DNA of 17,299 nucleotides, from positions 1 through 17,299 of the forward strand of contig DATKEG010000086.1 of assembly GCA_035544515.1 (NCBI GenBank), in the 5' to 3' direction. Below are positions 1 through 6,829 of the stretch, piece by piece. The number at the start of each line of letters is the position of its first letter. Positions within the stretch are counted from its first letter, which is position 1. Both the position numbers and the translations under genes were made by a program. The stretch is from DATKEG01 sp035544515 (GTDB taxonomy: Bacteria; Acidobacteriota; Vicinamibacteria; Fen-336). The notes under the pieces were generated by a model. It was given only the letters and a program-made list of their open reading frames with translations. It did no database searches and was not told the origin of the DNA.

Positions 1-1217
1 AGGGCGGTGGGCACGTCCGTGCCCGGCGCCGCGCCGCCGCCGGCGGCGGAGCTGCCGGCCACGACCCTTGCCTCGAGGCCGGGGACCTCGGCCGCGAGCG
101 CCGCAGCCAGCGGCTCGGCGCGCCGTCGCACGTCCTCGGCGGAGAGCCACAGCATCCGCACCACGGGCACCTCGCGGGCGGCGCGGCCCTCCTCGTGCGC
201 GGCGAGCACCGCGTCGAGCGCGGCCAGCGTCATCTTGTCCACGCGCAGCGCGCGATAGAGCGGGTTGCGCCGCAGGGCGTCCACCACCGGCTGGCGCCCG
301 ACGGCCAGGCCCGCCTGGGGCCCCCCGACGAGCTTGTCTCCGCTGAACGTCACCAGGTCCGCGCCCGTGCGCAGGCTGGCCGCGACGGCGGGCTCCTCGA
401 ACGGCGGCGGCAGCGGAGAGAGCGCGCCGCTGCCCAGGTCCTCGACCAGCGGCACGTTCCGCGCGCGCGCCAGGGCCGCCAGCTCGGCCAGCGACGGCGC
501 CTCGGTGAAGCCGACGATGCGGAAGTTGCTGGGGTGCACCTTGAGCACGAGACCCGTCTCCGGGCCGATGGCCGCCTCGTAGTCGGCCAGGCGCGTCCGG
601 TTCGTGGTGCCGACCTCGCGCAGGCGCGCGCCGCCCTTGCGCAGCACGTCGGGCATGCGGAACGAGCCCCCGATCTCCACCAGCTCGCCGCGGCTGACCA
701 CGACCTCGCGGCCTTCCGCGAGCGTGTTCACGGCCAGGAGCACGGCCGCGGCGTTGTTGTTGACCACGACCGCGGCCTCGGCCCCGAGCAGGGCGCGCAG
801 CCGGCCCTCCGCGTGCGTCTCGCGTGCGCCGCGCTCGCCGCTCTCGAGATCGAACTCCAGGTTCGAGTAGGAGGCCGCGATGTCCGCCACACGCGCCGCC
901 GCCGCCGCGGGCAGGGGCGCGCGGCCCAGGTTGGTGTGGATGACGACGCCCGTCGCGTTGATGACGGTGGTCAGCGAGGGCGCGGCGGCGGTCTCGAGGC
1001 GCGCGCCGAGGCGCGCGGGCAGGTCGGCCAGCGCCGCGGTCAGGCCCGCTTCGTCGCCGCGTCCGGCCAGCGAGCGCGCCTCGTCGAGCAGCGGCCGCAC
1101 GTGGCGCAGCAACAGCTCGCGGCCGTGCCGCGTTTCGAGGTCCCGCACCTCGTCGTCGCGCAGCACCTCGTCCACCGAGGGCAGCCGCCGCCGCAAGTCG
1201 ATGTCGGAGCGCGACAT
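1..1217 (-). CDS. selA: L-seryl-tRNA(Sec) selenium transferase, C-terminus cut off by window edge
   Basis: A PLP enzyme that converts seryl-tRNA(Sec) to selenocysteinyl-tRNA(Sec) using selenophosphate, in the cytoplasm. About 405 codons are present. SelA is usually around 460 residues, so the last 50-60 lie off the left edge. Seen: the N-terminal LPSVDEVL segment (residues 13-20), INATGVVIHTNLGRAPL (86-102), VVNNNAAAVLL (151-161), EVGTTNRT (201-208), and the PLP-lysine motif FSGDKLVGGPQAG with the lysine at residue 295, the same number as in E. coli SelA. The last visible residues include a glycine-rich segment followed by PGTDVPTA, as expected near the SelA C-terminus. The ATG at 1217 places the N-terminal motif as in the family. 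The gene is divergent from the ABC transporter. Its presence implies that the organism makes selenoproteins; selB, selC and selD are not in the window. Confidence 0.96.
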   Translation of the reverse strand, partial: MSRSDIDLRRRLPSVDEVLRDDEVRDLETRHGRELLLRHVRPLLDEARSLAGRGDEAGLTAALADLPARLGARLETAAAPSLTTVINATGVVIHTNLGRAPLPAAAAARVADIAASYSNLEFDLESGERGARETHAEGRLRALLGAEAAVVVNNNAAAVLLAVNTLAEGREVVVSRGELVEIGGSFRMPDVLRKGGARLREVGTTNRTRLADYEAAIGPETGLVLKVHPSNFRIVGFTEAPSLAELAALARARNVPLVEDLGSGALSPLPPPFEEPAVAASLRTGADLVTFSGDKLVGGPQAGLAVGRQPVVDALRRNPLYRALRVDKMTLAALDAVLAAHEEGRAAREVPVVRMLWLSAEDVRRRAEPLAAALAAEVPGLEARVVAGSSAAGGGAAPGTDVPTA

Positions 1218-1224
1218 GGCGACC

Positions 1225-1230
1225 AATATA
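1225..1230 (-). promoter_or_regulatory. Possible leaderless -10 element of selA (TATATT)
   Basis: On the minus strand TATATT ends seven bases before the selA ATG, so transcription would begin at or next to the start codon. No convincing -35 and no Shine-Dalgarno sequence are visible. The same arrangement occurs before two other directon-leading genes in the window. Confidence 0.45.
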
Positions 1231-1265
1231 CACCCCGGACGCGTGCGGGCCGTGCGCGCCCGGCC

Positions 1266-1353
1266 GGCCGGGTCCATCGTGGGAGGTCACCACGTACGCG
1301 ACCCGGGACCCATCGGGCGAGAGCTTCACGTCGGACCTGCTGGCGAGGCGCGA
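1266..1353 (-). pseudogene. Relic of a PD40/S9-peptidase-like beta-propeller gene
   Basis: Read on the minus strand, the selA/ABC spacer encodes SDVKLSPDGSRVAYVVTSHD, which closely matches the SPDGxxVAY repeat found at the N-terminus of S9-family peptidases and TolB-like (PD40) propellers. The frame follows a TAG codon at 1357-1359, has no ATG, and then runs out of frame into selA. It therefore cannot be an intact gene. The likely interpretation is a short remnant of a former gene between selA and the transporter. A chance match is possible because the fragment is under 30 codons. Confidence 0.4.
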
Positions 1354-1357
1354 ATGC

Positions 1358-1363
1358 TAGGAT
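1358..1363 (+). promoter_or_regulatory. Possible -10 element (TAGGAT) of the ABC transporter genes
   Basis: TAGGAT ends eight bases before the GTG start at 1372, consistent with a leaderless or nearly leaderless mRNA. The AGGA inside it could alternatively serve as a ribosome binding site, so the reading is ambiguous. No -35 was recognised. Confidence 0.4.
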
Positions 1364-1371
1364 GAGCGTTC

Positions 1372-2319
1372 GTGTCCTCCGCGGCCTCCGATTCGTCCCC
1401 GGCCGTGCGCTGCCGCGGCCTCGTCAAGCGGTACGGCGACGTCGTGGCGGTGGCCGGCCTCGACCTCGACGTCTACCGGGGCGAGTGCTTCGGCATGCTC
1501 GGTCCGAACGGCGCGGGCAAAACCACCACCGTGGAGATCTTCGAGGGCCTGCGCACGCCCGACGCCGGCGAGGTGGAGGTGCTCGGCGACCGCTGGCGGG
1601 GCGACGGCCTCGCCCTGCGCGCGCGGCTCGGCATCCAGCTCCAGGAGACGAAGTTCCAGGACAAGCTGCGGGTGCGCGAGGTGCTGGAGCTGTTCCGCAG
1701 CTTCTACCCGAGCGGGCTCACCGTGGCCGAGGCGCTGGCGCTGGTGGGCCTGCAAGAGAAGGCCGGCAGCTACGTGCGCCCGCTCTCGGGCGGGCAGAAG
1801 CAGCGGCTCTCGCTCGCCTGCGCGCTCGTGGGCAACCCCGAGCTGCTCTTCCTGGACGAGCCCACGACCGGCCTCGACCCCCAGTCGCGGCGCCAGAGCT
1901 GGGACATCGTGGAGGGGCTCAAGGCGCGGGGACGCACCGTGCTGCTCACCACGCACTACATGGAGGAGGCGGCGCGGCTGTGCGACCGCGTGGCCGTCGT
2001 GGACCACGGCAAGGTGATCGCGCTCGGCACGCCCCGCGCGCTGATCGCGTCGCTCGGCGCCGAGCACGTGGTCGAGTTCGCGGCGGAGGCGGCGGCCGTC
2101 CCCGCGGCGGAGAGGCTGGCCGCGCTGCCCAGCGTCGAGCGCGTGACCCGGGAGGGGGGGAGCTGGCGGCTCACGGTGCGCGAGGTCCACCGGGCGGTGC
2201 CGGCGCTGCTCGCGGCCCTGGCCGAGCGCGGCGCGGAACCCACCCACCTGACCACGCACCACGCCACCCTGGAGGACGTCTTCATGTCGCTGACCGGCCG
2301 GAGCCTGCGCGATGCCTGA
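1372..2319 (+). CDS. ABC transporter ATP-binding protein (ABC-2 export type)
   Basis: The 315-aa nucleotide-binding subunit energises export through the permease encoded next. All catalytic motifs are visible: Walker A GPNGAGKT (44-51), signature LSGGQKQRL (138-146), Walker B LLFLDEP (158-164) followed by TTGLDP, and the H-loop TTHYMEEA with His195. The C-terminal ~90 residues match the extension common in DrrA/CcmA-type exporter ATPases. The GTG start at 1372 is chosen because the core domain begins about 10 residues later (VRCRGLVKRYGDVVA). The stop overlaps the permease start by 8 bases, so the two are translationally coupled. Substrate is unknown: DrrA-like drug, lipid or polysaccharide exporters share this layout. 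Confidence 0.93.
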   Translation: MSSAASDSSPAVRCRGLVKRYGDVVAVAGLDLDVYRGECFGMLGPNGAGKTTTVEIFEGLRTPDAGEVEVLGDRWRGDGLALRARLGIQLQETKFQDKLRVREVLELFRSFYPSGLTVAEALALVGLQEKAGSYVRPLSGGQKQRLSLACALVGNPELLFLDEPTTGLDPQSRRQSWDIVEGLKARGRTVLLTTHYMEEAARLCDRVAVVDHGKVIALGTPRALIASLGAEHVVEFAAEAAAVPAAERLAALPSVERVTREGGSWRLTVREVHRAVPALLAALAERGAEPTHLTTHHATLEDVFMSLTGRSLRDA

Positions 2320-3367
2320 GCGGGGAGGGGGCGGCCGCGTCCGCTCGCCCCTGGTCGAGCTGACGCTCGCGCGCACGCGCGAGCTCATCCGCGAACCCGA
2401 GGCCGTGTTCTGGGTGTTCGTGTTCCCCATCCTGCTCACCGCGATCCTGGGCCTCGCCTTCCGCAGCCGGCCCCCCGAGGCCCTGCCCATCGCCGTGGTC
2501 GAGGGCCCGCGCGCCGCGGAGCGGCTGGGCGCGCTCGCCGCGCAGGCCGAGCTCGCGCCGGCCACGATGCCCGAGGCGGACGCGCGACAGGCGCTCGCGC
2601 GCGGGCGCGTGGTGCTGGTCGTCTCCACGGACGATCCGCCGGTGTACGCGTACGACCCCACCCAGCCGGAGAGCCGCGCGGCGCGCCTGGCCGTGGACGC
2701 CGCGCTGCAACGCGCGGCCGGCCGGGCCGACGCCTTCACGCCGGGCCGGGCCGAGGTGACCCAGCCGGGCGCGCGCTACGTGGACTTCCTGGTGCCCGGG
2801 CTGCTCGGCATGAACATCATGGGCACGGGCATGTGGGGGATCGGCTTCTCGCTGGTGGTCGCGCGCAACGGGAACCTGCTCAAGCGGCTCGTGGCCGCGC
2901 CCGCCCGGCGCAGCCACCTCCTCGCCGCGCAGCTCGTGGCCCGGCTGCTCTTCCTGGCGCCCGAGGCGGGCGCGCTGCTCGTCTTCGCCCACTTCGCGCT
3001 CGACGTTCCCTTGCGCGGCTCCGTCCTCCTGTTGACCGGCGTGTCGCTGCTCGGCGCGCTGGCCTTCGCCGGCCTCGGCCTGCTCACCGCCGCGCGGCCG
3101 CGCACCATCGAGGGCGTGTCCGGCCTCATGAACCTGGTTATGGTGCCGATGTGGATCTTCTCCGGCATCTTCTTCTCGACCGAGCGCTTCCCGGCCGCCG
3201 CGCAGCCCTTCGTGCAGGCCCTGCCCCTCACCGCCCTGAACGACGCGCTGCGAAAGGTGATGCTCGAGGGCGCCGGCCTCGCGCCGCTGATGCCCGAGCT
3301 GGCCCTGCTGGCCGCCTGGGGCGGGATCAGCTTCGCGATCGCGCTGAAGGTCTTCCGATGGCAGTAG
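2312..3367 (+). CDS. ABC-2 family transporter permease
   Basis: The 351-aa membrane partner of the preceding ATPase. It has a cytoplasmic N-terminus, one membrane segment at about 33-50 (FWVFVFPILLTAILGLAF), and a periplasmic domain of roughly 100 residues. A C-terminal block of about five membrane segments starts near VDFLVPGLLGMNIMG. The segment NLLKRLVAAPARRSHLL and the FSGIFFSTERFP loop are typical of ABC2_membrane permeases, including DrrB and YbhR/NodJ relatives. The ATG at 2312 lies inside the end of the ATPase gene. ATPase and permease together should form a complete exporter, probably two copies of each. No accessory membrane-fusion protein is nearby and the substrate cannot be inferred. 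Confidence 0.9.
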   Translation: MPERGGGGRVRSPLVELTLARTRELIREPEAVFWVFVFPILLTAILGLAFRSRPPEALPIAVVEGPRAAERLGALAAQAELAPATMPEADARQALARGRVVLVVSTDDPPVYAYDPTQPESRAARLAVDAALQRAAGRADAFTPGRAEVTQPGARYVDFLVPGLLGMNIMGTGMWGIGFSLVVARNGNLLKRLVAAPARRSHLLAAQLVARLLFLAPEAGALLVFAHFALDVPLRGSVLLLTGVSLLGALAFAGLGLLTAARPRTIEGVSGLMNLVMVPMWIFSGIFFSTERFPAAAQPFVQALPLTALNDALRKVMLEGAGLAPLMPELALLAAWGGISFAIALKVFRWQ

Positions 3368-3379
3368 GGACCGGCAACG

Positions 3380-3408
3380 TTGACGTCCGCCGGCCCGTGC
3401 CCTATTCT
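3380..3408 (+). promoter_or_regulatory. Sigma-70-type promoter of the 3439-6792 operon
   Basis: TTGACG (3380-3385), a 17-base spacer and TATTCT (3403-3408) lie in the 71-base gap after the permease gene. Predicted initiation is near 3415, followed by a GGGGAG ribosome binding site and the ATG at 3439. This supports separate transcription of the four-gene purH operon from the transporter. Confidence 0.6.
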
Positions 3409-3438
3409 CGCGCTCACGCGCATGGGGAGCGCCCAGGC

Positions 3439-3846
3439 ATGACCCGCGAGCGGGCGAAGACCTTCGCCGACCGGCTTCCCCCCGTGCTGGCCGGGGACGA
3501 GGAAGACATCTCGCAGCTCCCCGACGAGATGGTCGACATCCTCTACCCGGGACGGCGGGTGCGTCCCTTCCGGATGGGCGTCACCTTCGCGGCCTTCGAC
3601 GGGCCCGACTATGCGCGCGCGCTCGATCTCGCGCGCCGCTCGCCGCAGTACAGCCAGACCACCACGCGCACCACGACCGTCCACCATGCCGCCTTCGAGA
3701 CGACCGCGGCGCGCACGTTGCACCGGCTGTTCCAGATCGTGGGCGGCCGGCCGGGCACCGAGGTGCTGGTGGACGGCCGCAAGGCGCCCTATGCGGCCGA
3801 CCTGTGGCTGCCCCTGTTCTGGATCTTCATGGGAGAGGGCGAGTAG
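3439..3846 (+). CDS. Hypothetical protein, 135 aa, first gene of the purH operon
   Basis: Not recognised. The ATG at 3439 is preceded by GGGGAG at suitable spacing and sits about 25 bases after the predicted transcription start. The product is soluble, with no signal peptide or clear membrane helix. Its N-terminal ~45 residues are acidic (DEEDISQLPDEMVDI). A central patch is Thr-rich (SQTTTRTTTVHH). The aromatic C-terminus (DLWLPLFWIFMGEGE) is hydrophobic but short. The segment VGGRPGTEVLVDGRKAPYAADLW could be a beta-hairpin. The gene is separated from the next by only two bases, so the two products probably act together. No enzyme motif is visible and no function is proposed. Confidence 0.72.
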   Translation: MTRERAKTFADRLPPVLAGDEEDISQLPDEMVDILYPGRRVRPFRMGVTFAAFDGPDYARALDLARRSPQYSQTTTRTTTVHHAAFETTAARTLHRLFQIVGGRPGTEVLVDGRKAPYAADLWLPLFWIFMGEGE

Positions 3847-3848
3847 CC

Positions 3849-4436
3849 GTGGCCATCCCCGAGGACCTCGACCAGCTCGAGACGTCCATCCGGCAGCTCC
3901 AGATCGAGTGGGAGAAGTTCTTCGCGGGCATCGAGAGAAAGCCCCCGACCGAGCTCAAGGGCCGCGTGGAGGCGGTCGTGCGGCGCTACTCCAACGCCGA
4001 GATACGGAACAACGGCGACCGCTTCCGCTTCCAGTCGCTCGCCTCGCGCTACAGTACCTTCGCGGAGCTGTGGGCCAAGCGTCTACGCGCGATCGAGGAA
4101 GGCCGGCCGGCGCTCCTGCACGGCACGCGCGTCCCCCCCCCGCCGCCCCCGCCTCCGGCGCCGGCCGCGGCCGCCGCGGCGCGCGCCGCCGCGAACGAGT
4201 ACCGCGTGCAGCATCCCGACCAGGACGCCGCCGCCGTCCGCGATCTCTACCAGCAGTTCGTGGAGGCCCGCCGTGGCACGGGCGAGACGGGCGCGGTGAA
4301 GTTCGAGAGCTTCCAGAAGCTGATCACGCAGCAGACGAGCCGCATCCTCACGGAGAAGGGCGCCCGGGCCGTGGACTTCCGCCTGGAGACCAAGGACGGC
4401 AAGGTCAGCCTCAAGGCCCGCCCGGTGAAGTCCTGA
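3849..4436 (+). CDS. Hypothetical protein, 195 aa, similar in character to MXAN_5187 C-terminal domain proteins
   Basis: Cytoplasmic protein with no signal peptide. The N-terminal ~85 residues are helical and charged (LDQLETSIRQLQIEWEKFF, then RRYSNAEIRNNGDRFRFQSL and FAELWAKRL). A Pro/Ala linker follows, with eight consecutive prolines and then an Ala-rich run. The C-terminal domain (YRVQHPDQDAAAVRDLYQQF to the end) closes with KLITQQTSRIL and FRLETKDGKVSLKARPVK. From memory this two-part layout resembles proteins named after the Myxococcus MXAN_5187 C-terminal domain; this is a recollection, not a search. The GTG at 3849 is preferred because it directly follows the previous stop, although an in-frame ATG exists at 3804. 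A run of nine C bases (4133-4141) encodes part of the proline tract. Confidence 0.78.
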   Translation: MAIPEDLDQLETSIRQLQIEWEKFFAGIERKPPTELKGRVEAVVRRYSNAEIRNNGDRFRFQSLASRYSTFAELWAKRLRAIEEGRPALLHGTRVPPPPPPPPAPAAAAAARAAANEYRVQHPDQDAAAVRDLYQQFVEARRGTGETGAVKFESFQKLITQQTSRILTEKGARAVDFRLETKDGKVSLKARPVKS

Positions 4437-4443
4437 CTTCGCG

Positions 4444-5211
4444 ATGAGACGGCCCGCGGGTCTCCTGCTGATCGCGGTCCTCCTTCCCGAGCCGGCGCCG
4501 GCCTGGCCCGCCGCGCTCATGGAGAGCCTGGCGCGCGACGCGCGCCGGCTCGTCCCGCGCTCGCTGGGGCAGCTCCTGGCCCAGAAGGAGCGCGAGATCC
4601 TGGCCGAGGCCCATCGGCCCTCCGCCGGAGTGCAGTCGCTCTGGAGCGACCTGCCCGGTGGGCGCCTGCGGCCGGCCACCCTCGCCGCCCTCGACGCGCA
4701 GGCGGCCGAGGCGCTCGCGCTGCTGCGCGAGCGGCGCGTCAGCGAGGGCATCGTCAAGCTGGGGGCCCTCTACCGCATCCCGGCCGACCTGTCCGACCCG
4801 GTGCTGGGTGCCGGCCCCGAGGGTTACCCCTCGGGGGTCGCGCGCGAGTACTACGCGTTCGTGGCCGCGAGCCTGGAGAAGATCCCGGTGGTCCTCGAGG
4901 ACCAGCGCGCGCTCGAGCTGCCGGCGGCCCGCCTGCCCGGCTATTGGCAGAGGCTTCTCGACCGGAGCCGGATCGACGCGCCCGTCATCCGCACCGAGCT
5001 GTTCCAGCGGGGACGCGTGGTGGACCATCGCACGCTCGACTACCGGAACCCGGTCTTCGGCGTCGGGTCCCTGGCTTATTCACGGGCGGTGACCGCCATT
5101 GCGGCCACCTGGCTCGCGCTCTGGCGCGAGGCGCAAGGTGACCTCACGCGGATGGCCGTCCCGCGGGAGGTGCGGCCGATCGACGGCCGCGACGGACCCC
5201 CACAGGACTGA
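4444..5211 (+). CDS. Hypothetical exported protein, 255 aa
   Basis: An N-terminal signal peptide is evident: RR at 2-3, hydrophobic LLLIAVLLP, and a cleavage site after APA at about residue 20. The mature protein would start WPAALMESLARDARRLVP. A mature N-terminal tryptophan followed by a helical domain recalls zinc-dependent phospholipase C / S1-P1 nucleases. Only two histidines (57 and 195) are present, so the usual zinc site is not complete. The C-terminal part has YRNPVFGVGSLAYSRAV and a Trp-rich helix ATWLALWREA. The gene starts 7 bases after the preceding stop and ends 3 bases before purH, so it belongs to the same operon. Function is unknown; a degenerate phospholipase-like fold is a guess. 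Confidence 0.75.
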   Translation: MRRPAGLLLIAVLLPEPAPAWPAALMESLARDARRLVPRSLGQLLAQKEREILAEAHRPSAGVQSLWSDLPGGRLRPATLAALDAQAAEALALLRERRVSEGIVKLGALYRIPADLSDPVLGAGPEGYPSGVAREYYAFVAASLEKIPVVLEDQRALELPAARLPGYWQRLLDRSRIDAPVIRTELFQRGRVVDHRTLDYRNPVFGVGSLAYSRAVTAIAATWLALWREAQGDLTRMAVPREVRPIDGRDGPPQD

Positions 5212-5214
5212 ACC

Positions 5215-6792
5215 ATGAGCGACACGACCAGGCGCGCCGTCCTCTCGGTCTACCGCAAGGACGGCATCGTGGACCTCGGGCGCGGCCTCGCCCGCCGCGG
5301 CTTGCAGATAGTCTCCACCGGGGGCACCGCGCAGGAGCTGCGCCAGGCCGGCGTGGCCGTGACCCCGATCGACGAGGTGACGGGCTTCCCGGAGATGCTC
5401 GACGGCCGGGTGAAGACGCTGCATCCGAAGCTGCACGGCGGGATCCTGGCGCGGCGCGGCGAGAGGGCCCACCGCGAGGCGCTGGAGCGGCACGGCATCG
5501 CGCTCGTGGACGTGGTGGTGGTGAACCTCTACCCGTTCGAGGACAAGGTGGCCAAGGGCGCGTCCTTCGACGAGGCCGTGGAGAACGTGGACGTCGGGGG
5601 ACCGACCCTGTTGCGCGCCGCGGCCAAGAACTTCCGCGACGTGGCCGTGGTCGTGGACCCGGTGGACTACGCGCTCCTGCTCGAGCAGCTCGACCGGCCG
5701 GGCGGCCTCGACCCCGCCACCCGCCTCTACCTCGCGCAGAAGGCCTTCCGCCACTCCGCGCGCTACGAGGCGGCCATCTCCGCCTACTTCGCCCAGGTCG
5801 AGGCCCGCGGCGAGGACTACGCGCTCGCCGAGGCCGACCAGTTCTTCCCGTACCGCCTGGCCCTTTCCTTCGAGAAGGTGCAGGACCTGCGCTACGGCGA
5901 GAACCCGCACCAGCGCGCGGCGTTCTACAGCGACCTCGGCTCCACGCTCTACTCCGTGGCCGCCGCGCGCAAGGTGCAGGGCAAGGAGCTTTCCTTCAAC
6001 AACCTCCTCGACCTCGATGCGGCCTGGCGGCTCGTCACCGAGCTGGAAGACGCCGCCTGCGTGATCGTCAAGCACACGAACCCCTGCGGCACCGGCCTGG
6101 GGGCGGGCCCGCTCGAGGCGTACGAGCGGGCCTGGGCCGGCGACCCCGTCTCCGCCTTCGGCGGCATCGTGGCCTTCAACCGGCGCGTGGACGCCGCGAG
6201 CGCGAAGCGGATCGCGGACGTGTTCGTGGAGGCGCTGATCGCGCCCGGCTACGAGCCGGAGGCCAAGAAGGCGCTGGCGGCCAGGAAGAACCTGCGCGTG
6301 ATGGACATGGACACCACCTCGATCCAGCGCGTCACCGGGTTCGACATGCGCCGGGTGATGGGCGGCCTGCTCGTGCAGGAGTGGGACCTGCCGCGGCTCG
6401 ACCGCGGCCGCTGCGATCTCGTCACCCGGCGCGCGCCCGGAGAGGACGAGTGGAAGGCCCTGGAGCTGGCCTGGACCGTGGCCAAACACGTCAAGTCCAA
6501 CGCCATCGTCTTCGCGAACGCGGTGCAGACGGTGGGAGTGGGCGCCGGGCAGATGAGCCGGGTGGACGCGGCGCGCCTCGCGGCCATGAAGGCCGTGCTT
6601 CCGCTCCCGGGAACCGCGGTCGCCTCCGACGCCTTCTTCCCGTTCCGTGACGGCGTGGACGAGATCGCCAAGGCCGGGGCCACGGCGATCATCCAGCCGG
6701 GCGGCTCGGTCAGGGACGAGGAGGTGGTGGCGGCGGCCGACGAGCACGGCCTGGCCATGGTCTTGACCGGCGTCCGCCACTTCCGGCACTGA
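5215..6792 (+). CDS. purH: Bifunctional AICAR formyltransferase / IMP cyclohydrolase
   Basis: Catalyses the last two steps of de novo IMP synthesis: AICAR is formylated with 10-formyl-THF to FAICAR, then cyclised to IMP. At 525 aa it matches the full-length bifunctional enzyme. The N-terminal MGS-like cyclohydrolase domain (about 1-195) contains IVSTGGTAQEL and the family hallmark MLDGRVKTLHPKLHGGIL (61-78). The transformylase domain contains RYGENPHQ, FNNLLDLDAAW and the catalytic KHTNPCG at 286-292 (Lys286/His287 correspond to the human Lys266/His267 pair). The C-terminus IQPGGSVRDEEV...RHFRH is intact. It is the last gene of a four-gene operon with unknown proteins and converges on the next operon with a 37-base gap. 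Confidence 0.98.
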   Translation: MSDTTRRAVLSVYRKDGIVDLGRGLARRGLQIVSTGGTAQELRQAGVAVTPIDEVTGFPEMLDGRVKTLHPKLHGGILARRGERAHREALERHGIALVDVVVVNLYPFEDKVAKGASFDEAVENVDVGGPTLLRAAAKNFRDVAVVVDPVDYALLLEQLDRPGGLDPATRLYLAQKAFRHSARYEAAISAYFAQVEARGEDYALAEADQFFPYRLALSFEKVQDLRYGENPHQRAAFYSDLGSTLYSVAAARKVQGKELSFNNLLDLDAAWRLVTELEDAACVIVKHTNPCGTGLGAGPLEAYERAWAGDPVSAFGGIVAFNRRVDAASAKRIADVFVEALIAPGYEPEAKKALAARKNLRVMDMDTTSIQRVTGFDMRRVMGGLLVQEWDLPRLDRGRCDLVTRRAPGEDEWKALELAWTVAKHVKSNAIVFANAVQTVGVGAGQMSRVDAARLAAMKAVLPLPGTAVASDAFFPFRDGVDEIAKAGATAIIQPGGSVRDEEVVAAADEHGLAMVLTGVRHFRH

Positions 6793-6829
6793 GTCCCGTT
6801 CGCAGGCCACGTGCGACCGTTGACCCCGT

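Noticed and set aside
1..1217. Selenoprotein gene with in-frame TGA in the window
   Set aside because: selA is present, but no gene here shows an in-frame TGA at a catalytic Cys/Sec position.
195..2363. Very long open frame on the plus strand across selA and the ABC ATPase
   Set aside because: It runs antisense to selA and out of frame with the ATPase; its Arg/Ala/Gly-rich translation has no family features and is a by-product of high GC.
6793..6829. Bidirectional terminator between purH and the flavoprotein gene
   Set aside because: Only a 5-bp TCGCA/TGCGA stem without T-runs on either strand.
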